DNA of 64,000 bases from Fimbriimonadaceae bacterium (GTDB lineage Bacteria > Armatimonadota > Fimbriimonadia > Fimbriimonadales > Fimbriimonadaceae), in the NCBI GenBank assembly GCA_019694835.1, contig JAIBBE010000208.1:1-64000 (forward strand), in the 5' to 3' direction. Positions within the stretch are counted from its first letter, which is position 1; each line of letters starts with the position of its first letter. Under the pieces are notes generated by a model, which had not been told where the DNA came from, searched no databases, and was given only the letters and a program-made list of their open reading frames with translations. Positions 35,229-42,428 of this stretch are shown here, piece by piece. A program made the translations under genes and the position numbers.

Positions 35229-36554
35229 TCAGGAGCCCACGCGGCGCTGCTTAGCGCGCCAGACGTAGCCCTCAAGTGTGGCTTCGGCGGTCGCCAAGTA
35301 AACATCCTCGGCGACGGTGCGCGTCCCCACGAAAGTGACTGATCGCGAATCGCGCTCGATCCGACCGGCGACGGTGACCGCTCTTGCGCCAGGGGCCTCG
35401 GTGAGAACAACGTCTTCAATTCGGATTCGATCGTTCTCGAGTGTTCGCTCGATCGCTTCGGCCGTTGCAAGAGCGACTGACTCAAGATCGGTCTCATTAT
35501 CGCGATAGTGTGACGCGGCATAGGGTCTACCGTCAAGCGTCAAAAGCACGACCGTCGGACCGCCATCCTCATCCACTGCAACCTCAACCACCTGGAATTC
35601 CTGGCTCGAAGCAGGGTCCTTCGGGACTTCCCGACCCCTCAGCTTCTTCATCCGCATGCAGTCTTTGCTGGCCAGGTTGATGAGGCTGTCGACGGTCGCC
35701 GCGAAGTGGATGCTTTCCCGCTCCTTGGAGCGTTTTCCTCCCGACAAGCCGACGCTGACCGATACCGGCTCGCTGATACCTTGGAGGAGCACGGATTCCA
35801 AGGCCCGTTCGACATCCAGCTTGAGTCGTTCGGCTCCATCGCGGTCGAGGACCATTCCCATGGCGAACTCATCTCCGCCGAAACGCACGAGGACATCCCA
35901 CTCGCCGGTCAGGAAGTGGCGCAGCCGACTCGCAACGCTCTGCAGGATGCGGTCACCGACGATATGGCCGTACTTCTTGTTGTAATTGCCAAAGTCGTCG
36001 ATGTCGAGAAAGAGAATCGTAATCTCCCGGCCTTCGGCGAGGCGGTCCATCCCCCACTCGCGAAGCTGGTCGCTCCAAGGCAGATTGGTCAGCGGGTCCC
36101 ATGATCGGCTGAGCTCGTCGAGCAGCATGTTCGAGGTGAGCATGCCGACATACTGCTCGCCGCGCAGAACCGGGGCGATCACGATGTCTTCAACGATGAA
36201 CTGACTGGCCGCGCGCTTGGCATCAGAGGCGGCATCGACGGTCAGGCGAGGCTGTTCGAGCCACTTGCCGACTTGCTCATTTTCGGGCGCGCGCAGGATG
36301 GATTCCTGGTTAATAACTCCCTTGAACTTGCCCCCATCGACGACGCCAAGAGACGTGAGGCGGTGCCCGCGCATAAGATGCAGCGCGGTACCCACCATGT
36401 GGTCAGAGTTGACCCACACGGCCAGCAGCCTAAGTTCTTCGATGGAGCGCATGGGCAGGGCGGGACCCGAGTTAGATTCTAACCGTGTGTTCTCAGTCAC
36501 GCTAACGGCAAACTTGCCGGATGTGCCTTCTTCGGGGGGCTGTCGTTCCTTCAA
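35229..36554 (-). CDS. CBS-pair GGDEF protein (diguanylate cyclase-like)
   Basis: A 441-residue cytoplasmic protein. Domains in order: two CBS motifs (about 40-145, for example HRLTSLGVVDGGKFKGVI), a GGDEF domain (about 150-290) with intact R-F-G-G-D-E-F at 224-230 and the metal Asp in LFLDIDDF, then a C-terminal domain of about 130 residues I do not recognise. No RxxD inhibition site is seen five residues before GGDEF. The start is TTG 36554, whose TTGA overlaps the stop of the DnaA-like gene; ATG 36452 is an alternative. It likely makes cyclic di-GMP under adenylate control through the CBS pair (inference). Confidence 0.85.
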   Translation of the reverse strand: MKERQPPEEGTSGKFAVSVTENTRLESNSGPALPMRSIEELRLLAVWVNSDHMVGTALHLMRGHRLTSLGVVDGGKFKGVINQESILRAPENEQVGKWLEQPRLTVDAASDAKRAASQFIVEDIVIAPVLRGEQYVGMLTSNMLLDELSRSWDPLTNLPWSDQLREWGMDRLAEGREITILFLDIDDFGNYNKKYGHIVGDRILQSVASRLRHFLTGEWDVLVRFGGDEFAMGMVLDRDGAERLKLDVERALESVLLQGISEPVSVSVGLSGGKRSKERESIHFAATVDSLINLASKDCMRMKKLRGREVPKDPASSQEFQVVEVAVDEDGGPTVVLLTLDGRPYAASHYRDNETDLESVALATAEAIERTLENDRIRIEDVVLTEAPGARAVTVAGRIERDSRSVTFVGTRTVAEDVYLATAEATLEGYVWRAKQRRVGS

Positions 36555-37555
36555 TCCAGTGATGCCACCAGGGCCTTTGCGCAGTCAGCCTTCAGTCGTT
36601 GGCAAGTGGCCCGATCTTGACGTGCCATCTTTTGCGCGCGGCAATAGGCTTCGCCTGGACTCAAACGGAAATACGAAGCGACCTCCCCTTCTGATAATCC
36701 CATACGGTCAATCATAAGATAAACGCTCAAATCAGTCGTTAGGTTCACCTTATCATCGGTGTGTTCGCCCTGGTCAACCACTCGGCTCACCGTCTCGTGG
36801 ACCTGATCGCGTAAGTCGCAGCCGGAATTGTCCACCAAGTACGGCCCCAAGATTCCGAGGCCGCGCAAGACCTCGTCCGTTTCGACCCACCGCGTCTGAA
36901 CAAGCTTTAGCCGACGCATGGCGCCGAGAATTGCGTTGCCATCCCAACTCATCTGGCGGGAAATGAACCGAAAGATCGCGTTCGAGAGCGTAAGTCCTTC
37001 CAAGGAGGCGATTTGGCGGCTCACGAGTTCTCGTTCGTTCGGGGTGGGAATCGAAATCGTAGCCATATGCCAATCACGTATCCCGGGAAGAAATCCGCGG
37101 ATGGAGCGACTGAGACGGGGAGCAGTGAACGCCAGCATCGTGGGCCGACCTGCTTGAACCCTTCTTTCGAGGCCGTTGCGAACCGCTTGGCGAAGTCGCG
37201 ATCTGGCCAGAGCCCCCTGGGCGTCGTCCAAGATGAGCGGGCCCTGTTGGTCCCAGCGTGCACCTGCCTCAACCCATTGGGCCGCGCTCAAGACCTTTGC
37301 GGTGATTCCAAGATCGCGGCGAATGACGCTGGCAGCGCCCTCGAGCAAATGGGACTTGCCCCAGCCGCTTGGGCCGACCAATGCCACGAATGGCGCGAGG
37401 CCATTGGCAAACATGAGGGAGGCCTCGATCGCCTTGACATTCGAGGAGATGGCGGCATAGGAAGCGAAGCCCGAGCGGGCTTTTTGAAAAAGGGCATCCG
37501 ACAGGCGAGGACCCACCCATTCCGTATCGGTTCGTCCGGTCAATTCCGCTGCCAT
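36551..37555 (-). CDS. DnaA-like AAA+ ATPase
   Basis: A 334-residue protein that follows DnaA domains III and IV. Walker A is GPSGWGKSH at 61-69, Walker B LILDD at 107-111, and the segment from SIPTPNERELVSRQIA to GNAILGAMRRL matches the DnaA lid region (NVRELEGALNRL in DnaA). The C-terminus (LSVYLMIDRMGLSEGEVASYF) resembles the DnaA DNA-binding helix-turn-helix but lacks the DHST-type signature. Domains I/II are absent. It is therefore a DnaA/Hda-like paralogue and not the initiator. GGGAGGA precedes ATG 37555. Coupled to the GGDEF gene downstream. Confidence 0.75.
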   Translation of the reverse strand: MAAELTGRTDTEWVGPRLSDALFQKARSGFASYAAISSNVKAIEASLMFANGLAPFVALVGPSGWGKSHLLEGAASVIRRDLGITAKVLSAAQWVEAGARWDQQGPLILDDAQGALARSRLRQAVRNGLERRVQAGRPTMLAFTAPRLSRSIRGFLPGIRDWHMATISIPTPNERELVSRQIASLEGLTLSNAIFRFISRQMSWDGNAILGAMRRLKLVQTRWVETDEVLRGLGILGPYLVDNSGCDLRDQVHETVSRVVDQGEHTDDKVNLTTDLSVYLMIDRMGLSEGEVASYFRLSPGEAYCRAQKMARQDRATCQRLKADCAKALVASLD

Positions 37556-37759
37556 CGTTCCTCCCAACCAAATCATCCGCGCAAGGCCCTCATCGCGCAG
37601 TACCTCACCATTCTGTTCGCGGTCCTCGGCAGAGTCAAGGGGCGGAAAACGGCGATTTTCGCTGTCTTTTGACGGCAGGGGCCGTTAATGCCCTCTTAAT
37701 TTCGCGGGTTTTCGTGCTTTTCCACGAATTGTTCGCCGCCCCCCGTTTGCGGGTACACC

Positions 37760-38668
37760 ATGCGAATGCGCCTTATTGCCGACGAACACGAACGGTTGGA
37801 TCGGTTCGTCGCTCGACTGTTGCCCGAGCATAGCCGTTCCAAACTCGCCAAGCTCATCGAATCGGGAGAGGTTGCGGTGGACGGCGTAGAGCGAAAGGCC
37901 TCCTTTGCACTCCGACCGGGCATGGAAGTGGAAGTGCGCGGAACCCCCGAGACCGCGATCCACGACCTCACTCCCGCCGACATTCCCCTTGATGTCCTGT
38001 ACGAGGACGAGCACCTGCTGGTCGTCAACAAGCCGCGCGGAATGGCGTCCCACCCGGCCCCCGGGAATCGTAAGCCGACCCTTGTCAATGCGCTTCTGTC
38101 CCGGTCGCATGCCCTGAGCGCGGAAGGCGGTGAGTTTCGCCCCGGCATCGTCCACCGCCTCGATAAGGACACGACGGGATTGATGGTCGTGGCAAAGAGC
38201 GACGCGGCCCACCGACATCTCCAGGCCCAGATCAAGGCGAAGACGGCGGAGCGGCGGTATGTGGCGCTGGTTTGGGGAGGCTACGAGCAGGATCGCTTCT
38301 CCGTCGAAGCACCCCTCGCGCGAAACCCCTTTAATCGGCTCCAGATGAAGGTCGATCCGAAGGGGAAGCCGGCCGTCACGCACTTCAAAGTCCTCGGCAA
38401 GGTCGATTCGATGTCGCTGCTGGCTGTCCGTCTGGAAACCGGGCGCACCCATCAAATCCGTGTCCACGTGGCCTGGATGGGTCATCCGGTGCGGGGCGAC
38501 GACCTCTACAGCACCGGCGAATGGCGGCAGGGAGCGCTTCAGCTTCACGCCGCCTACCTCGCTTTCCAGCATCCGGTAACCGGCGAGGACGTGCGGGCCT
38601 GGGCCGACCCGCCGCATGACTTTCTCGCCGCCGACTTAGTCAAGAGAGAAGAGGTGGAGAACTGGTGA
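37760..38668 (+). CDS. rluD: RluA-family pseudouridine synthase
   Basis: A 302-residue enzyme that isomerises uridines in 23S rRNA. An N-terminal S4 RNA-binding domain (residues 12-60, with RLDRFVARLLPEHSRSKLAKLIESG) precedes the catalytic domain. The active-site Asp lies in GIVHRLDKDTTGLMVVAK, and the later RLETGRTHQIRVH motif is present. The gene symbol is by similarity to RluD; RluC/RluA substrate choice cannot be settled. It overlaps radC (GTGA at 38665-38668). Confidence 0.93.
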   Translation: MRMRLIADEHERLDRFVARLLPEHSRSKLAKLIESGEVAVDGVERKASFALRPGMEVEVRGTPETAIHDLTPADIPLDVLYEDEHLLVVNKPRGMASHPAPGNRKPTLVNALLSRSHALSAEGGEFRPGIVHRLDKDTTGLMVVAKSDAAHRHLQAQIKAKTAERRYVALVWGGYEQDRFSVEAPLARNPFNRLQMKVDPKGKPAVTHFKVLGKVDSMSLLAVRLETGRTHQIRVHVAWMGHPVRGDDLYSTGEWRQGALQLHAAYLAFQHPVTGEDVRAWADPPHDFLAADLVKREEVENW

Positions 38669-39318
38669 AAGACGGACCGCTGGAGCGATTCGAGACACTG
38701 GGCGTGCGCAGCGCCACGCCCGTGGACTTGCTCGCGATCGTCCGCGCGAGAAGCCCCGAAGAGGTCGGCGACCACCTGGATGCCGCACGATACTGGCTGT
38801 CGCAACGTCGTATCGAGCACCTGACCAACCTCAGCAACCACGACGTCACCCAGATTTCGGGAGAGGAGGGCTTCGCCGCCACCAAGATCCGGGCCTGGCT
38901 CGAACTCGGACGACGGGCGGGCAACGCCAACAAGGGCGAGTTCGCCGTCTTCGACAACGCGGACAGCGTCTTCCTCCACCTCAAAACCTTGGTCGATCCG
39001 CGCCAGGAGCAGTTCTGGGTCGTGCTCCTGAACTCCAAGATGGGCGTTCTCGCGACCCGGGAAATCCATCGCGGCACCGCCAACCGCTCCATCGTGGGAG
39101 CCCGCGAGGTGTTCGGCGAGGCGCTTCGCTGGGGTGCCGTCAGCATCATCGTCGCCCACAACCATCCGAGCGGTGATCCGAGTCCGAGCCCGGAGGACAT
39201 CGAGGTCACGCGCAAGCTGGCCGAAATTGGCAAGTCGCTCGACATCGAGGTCCTCGACCACATCATCGTCGGGCATCACGACTACCGCAGCCTTCGCCAG
39301 ATGGGCGTCTTCGGGTAG
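38665..39318 (+). CDS. radC: RadC-family JAB-domain protein
   Basis: A 217-residue protein with an N-terminal helix-hairpin-helix-like segment and the RadC JAB metal motif: an EIHRGT segment, then HNHPSGDPSPSPEDIEVT, with the H-x-H-x(7)-D pattern intact. Despite the name, a DNA-repair role has not been proven for the family. Start GTG 38665, coupled to the rluD stop. plsY follows 10 bp after the stop. Confidence 0.93.
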   Translation: MKDGPLERFETLGVRSATPVDLLAIVRARSPEEVGDHLDAARYWLSQRRIEHLTNLSNHDVTQISGEEGFAATKIRAWLELGRRAGNANKGEFAVFDNADSVFLHLKTLVDPRQEQFWVVLLNSKMGVLATREIHRGTANRSIVGAREVFGEALRWGAVSIIVAHNHPSGDPSPSPEDIEVTRKLAEIGKSLDIEVLDHIIVGHHDYRSLRQMGVFG

Positions 39319-39328
39319 AAGTGATGCC

Positions 39329-40255
39329 TTGACGCTGGCTCTGCTTTACCTGGCCTCCTACCTGATCGGCGCGATTCCGTTCGGCGTTCTGATCGCGCGT
39401 CTTGGCGGAGTTGATATCCTAAGCCAAGGCAGCGGCAACCCGGGCGCGACCAATGTGTGGCGGACGCTCGGGGCCAAGTTCGGGATTCCCGTGTTCGTCC
39501 TTGATGTCCTCAAGGGGCTCGGGCCCGCGTTGGCGGGCGGAATGATCGGGGGGAACAAGGAGCAGGCTCTGTATTGCGGGATGATCGCGATTGTCGGCCA
39601 CTCGCTCTCGCCGTTCCTGAGGTTCAAGGGCGGCAAGGGAATCAGCACTGGCCTTGGCGCATTGCTCGGGAGCGTTCCCGTCGTCGCGCTGAGCTCATTC
39701 GCGGTCTTTCTGGTAGCGATGCTCCTCACGCGCTGGGTTTCGTTCTCATCGCTCGTCGCGGCGGTGGCGATGATGACGTTCTGTTTCCTCTTCGGGGAGC
39801 CTCCTACGATCAAGTGGGTCCTCGGCGGCATGGCCCTCTTCATCTTTTATCGCCATCGGGCGAACATCGGGCGGCTGCTGAACGGCACCGAGCCGAAGTT
39901 CAAGTTCAAAGGCAAGCGGGAAATCCCTGACGAATCTGCGGCTGGTCCACGTGGAAACGAGGCTGGTCCACGTGGAAACGAGGCTGGTCCACGTGGAAAT
40001 GAGGCTGGTCCACGTGGAAATGAGGCTGGTCCACGTGGAAATGAAGCTGGTCCACGTGGAAATGAGGCTGGTCCACGTGGAAATGAGGCTGGTCCACGTG
40101 GAAATGAGGCTGGTCCACGTGGAAATGAGGCTGGTCCACGTGGAAATGAGGCTTGTCCACGTGGAAATGAGGCTTGTCCACGTGGAAATGAGGCTGGTCC
40201 ACGTGGAAACGAGGCTGGTCCACGTGGAGAAGAGGCAACTGGGTGGCCGGGGTGA
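39329..40255 (+). CDS. plsY: Acyl-phosphate glycerol-3-phosphate acyltransferase with repeat tail
   Basis: Transfers acyl from acyl-phosphate to glycerol-3-phosphate in the inner membrane. The PlsY motifs SYLIGAIPFG, GSGNPGATNVWR and the GHSLSPFLRFKGGKGIST loop are intact within the first 200 residues, the usual family size. The frame continues for about 100 residues as 14 tandem heptapeptides, mostly AGPRGNE, encoded by the 21-bp repeat at 39941-40234, and stops inside the next repeat (TGA 40253-40255). TTG 39329 is the likely start, after AGAAG; no ATG or GTG is near. The tail is cytoplasmic or periplasmic depending on helix count and is not part of the enzyme. Confidence 0.92.
   Translation: MTLALLYLASYLIGAIPFGVLIARLGGVDILSQGSGNPGATNVWRTLGAKFGIPVFVLDVLKGLGPALAGGMIGGNKEQALYCGMIAIVGHSLSPFLRFKGGKGISTGLGALLGSVPVVALSSFAVFLVAMLLTRWVSFSSLVAAVAMMTFCFLFGEPPTIKWVLGGMALFIFYRHRANIGRLLNGTEPKFKFKGKREIPDESAAGPRGNEAGPRGNEAGPRGNEAGPRGNEAGPRGNEAGPRGNEAGPRGNEAGPRGNEAGPRGNEAGPRGNEACPRGNEACPRGNEAGPRGNEAGPRGEEATGWPG
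39941..40234. repeat. 14 tandem copies of a 21-bp unit in the 3' end of plsY
   Basis: Units start at 39941 and every 21 bp after that. The consensus is GCTGGTCCACGTGGAAATGAG; variation is limited to A-A-C versus A-A-T, two copies with GCTTGT and the last with GGAGAAGAG. Each unit contains the palindrome CCACGTGG. As 21 is a multiple of 3 and no unit has a stop, all frames of the sense strand stay open. Confidence 0.97.
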
Positions 40256-40520
40256 TCAAATGGTGCATCCCGGCTCTGTCAATAGCCACCGGCCAGGCTC
40301 CCCTCTCCTGCGCCCCCAAAGCCCTCGCAATTCGGAAGCCCGGGCGGCGGAGGAGAGGGGTTGGGGGAGAGGTGATGGCGACTGGGTGGCTGGGGTGTTG
40401 AAATTGTGCATCCCGGCTCTGCCAATGGCCACCGGCCAGGCTCCCCTCTCCTGCGCCCCCAAAGCCCTCGCAATTCGGAAGCCCGGGCGGCGGAGGAGAG
40501 GGGTTGGGGGAGAGGTGCCA
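40235..40520. repeat. Two tandem copies of a 143-bp element
   Basis: Copies at 40235-40377 and 40378-40520 are nearly identical. Each contains the dispersed GGGTGGCNGGGGTG...TGCATCCCGGCTCTG module and a long palindrome whose arms are CCCCTCTCC and GGAGAGGGG, followed by TTGGGGGAGAGGTG. It starts inside the plsY 3' end and fills the gap to the next gene. Confidence 0.92.
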
Positions 40521-40553
40521 TGGGAGCCCGCGAACAGAGGCTGGGCCGAGTAG

Positions 40554-41345
40554 ATGAACTTCCTCGACCGAGTCGGTTCCCATCCCGAAGTCTTCATCCT
40601 CGGCTGCCTCGTCTGGGTGCCGGTGGCGATTTGGGCGATCTCGCTGATTGGCTGGGCGGTGCAAGGGGATATCGATGCGATCACCCTCGTGATCGGGCTC
40701 GGCGCGGTCTTCTGCCTCGGCTACTTCACGACCCGCCCGCCCGATCCGCGCCTTGCGCCTGTCTTCTTTTGCGTGGTCGCGGGGTCGATCGTCGTGTTTC
40801 CTTTTGTCCGCCGCGCGATGAATCGGCACGCCCTCACCGCCCTCGATACCGAGGCCGCCGCCCGCGCGTATGAGGTGCTTCGGCAGAGCCCTCAGAACAT
40901 CGGAGCAAGGATGAAACTGGCCCGGGTACTGTTCCACAAGGGCTTGACAGGGCACGCGGTTGCGCTGGCCGAGACGACGCTCAAAGGGCTGCCCAGAACG
41001 ACCTTTCGCGACGACTTCATGGAGATGGAGCGGTGGCGCGGACAGGTCAAAAACGCGGTACGCGAATTTTCTTGTTTGAACTGTGGAACCATGAATAGTG
41101 CCGGGGAGGTTTATTGTCAAAGGTGCCGGGCGCCCTTGATGCTTGATCTGATCAGAGGATCGTGGGCCCGCACTGGGGTCGGCCGGAAGTTCGTGGCCGC
41201 CTGGATTTTGGGAATTTTGGTTTTCGTCGGCATCCCTTCGAGTGCGATGCTGGGTTCGACGGGTCTTGCGGTTGCGTTGATCGCGGGTCAAGTCGTTCTC
41301 GGAGCGCTGGTCGCGTGGGTGGGCCTGAAGGAACGCACGGCCTAG
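40554..41345 (+). CDS. Polytopic protein with zinc ribbon, unknown
   Basis: A 263-residue protein. Three hydrophobic helices lie in the first 80 residues, then a cytoplasmic helical part (about 95-165, TPR-like), a zinc ribbon CLNCG ... CQRCRA at about residues 174-194, and two further helices at the end. Function unknown. It lies just upstream of lptF/G and lptD (3-bp gap to the permease), so it may belong with envelope assembly. Confidence 0.7.
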   Translation: MNFLDRVGSHPEVFILGCLVWVPVAIWAISLIGWAVQGDIDAITLVIGLGAVFCLGYFTTRPPDPRLAPVFFCVVAGSIVVFPFVRRAMNRHALTALDTEAAARAYEVLRQSPQNIGARMKLARVLFHKGLTGHAVALAETTLKGLPRTTFRDDFMEMERWRGQVKNAVREFSCLNCGTMNSAGEVYCQRCRAPLMLDLIRGSWARTGVGRKFVAAWILGILVFVGIPSSAMLGSTGLAVALIAGQVVLGALVAWVGLKERTA

Positions 41346-41348
41346 ACG

Positions 41349-42428
41349 ATGATCAAGAAACTTGACCGCTATATCATCCGCGAGATGCTCGTGCCCTTCC
41401 TCATCGGCACGATTGCGGTCGTCCTGATGTTCCAGATCAACGAGCTCATCGCGCTCTATAAGAACTTCAACCTCAGCGCGGTACCGATGACGGCGGTTAT
41501 CCAGGTGATCCTGTTCCGGACGCCGACTTACCTCAACATGACCCTCCCGGTTGGGATGTCGCTGGCGTCGTCTTTGGCGATTTCGCGTTTGACCCGCGAG
41601 TCCGAGCTGACAGCGATTCGAAGCGCGGGCGTCTCGATTCTGCGTGTGGTGCGTCCGGTCGTGTTCGCCGGGATCGCGGTCGCCATCGCGAATTTCTGGG
41701 TCGCAGAGAGGGTGATGCCCGACGCCACGCGAAAGGCGATCGAACGTCAGAACGATATCGGAACGCTCGCCCTCAACCCCGAATTCAAATCCAACGTCCT
41801 CCAGCAGGTCGGCGAGTACATGGTCAGCATTGGCACGGTTCAGAAGGGTGCCGATGGCGCGATCAAGTTGACCGACATCACCCTCACGACGCGCCCTCGT
41901 CCCGGCGAAGAAGTCGTCATCACCTCGCCCAATGGCACATACAAAGGCGGCATCTGGATTATCAAAGAGCCGTATCTGCGCATGTTTAAGGACGAAAACT
42001 TGGTCGATGCGCGGCCGGACAAGGACATGCTGATCAAAGAGCCGATCCGGCTCGAAAACCTCTTCGGTGCTGCTTCCCCGCCCGAACAACAGAGCATCGC
42101 CCAACTTGCCAAAGCGATCGAGATGGACAAGAAGGCGAAGCGCGACACGACGGTCATGGAAGTGAGCTATTACGTTCGCTTCAGCGTCCCTGCGGCGTGC
42201 ATCGTCTTCGCCCTGACCGGACCGGTTTTCGCCGTGTGGCTTGCGCGCAGCGGACCGTTTATCGGCGTTCTGCTGAGCATCGTGCTCGTGCTGGTGTACT
42301 ACAACGCTTTCATCATCTGCACGGAGATTATTGGTCGCAATGGCTGGCTCACGCCAATGCTTTCCGCCTGGCTCCCGAATATTATCTTCGCCGTCTTGGG
42401 CCTCTTTGCGCTGCGGAGGGCGGAGTAA
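41349..42428 (+). CDS. LptF/LptG family permease
   Basis: A 359-residue inner-membrane protein of the YjgP/YjgQ family, part of the lipopolysaccharide export ABC complex. The start IKKLDRYIIREMLVPFLIGT is characteristic, and six helices flank a large periplasmic domain (about 115-270). LptF and LptG are usually paired, but only one is here, directly followed by lptD (TAATG overlap at 42426-42430). The two copies may come from one homodimer, or the second subunit lies elsewhere. Confidence 0.92.
   Translation: MIKKLDRYIIREMLVPFLIGTIAVVLMFQINELIALYKNFNLSAVPMTAVIQVILFRTPTYLNMTLPVGMSLASSLAISRLTRESELTAIRSAGVSILRVVRPVVFAGIAVAIANFWVAERVMPDATRKAIERQNDIGTLALNPEFKSNVLQQVGEYMVSIGTVQKGADGAIKLTDITLTTRPRPGEEVVITSPNGTYKGGIWIIKEPYLRMFKDENLVDARPDKDMLIKEPIRLENLFGAASPPEQQSIAQLAKAIEMDKKAKRDTTVMEVSYYVRFSVPAACIVFALTGPVFAVWLARSGPFIGVLLSIVLVLVYYNAFIICTEIIGRNGWLTPMLSAWLPNIIFAVLGLFALRRAE

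Noticed and set aside
37577..37759. Possible DnaA boxes (TTTTCCACGAA) next to the DnaA-like gene.
   Set aside because: Only one weak match and no AT-rich unwinding region; not enough to claim an origin or a binding site.
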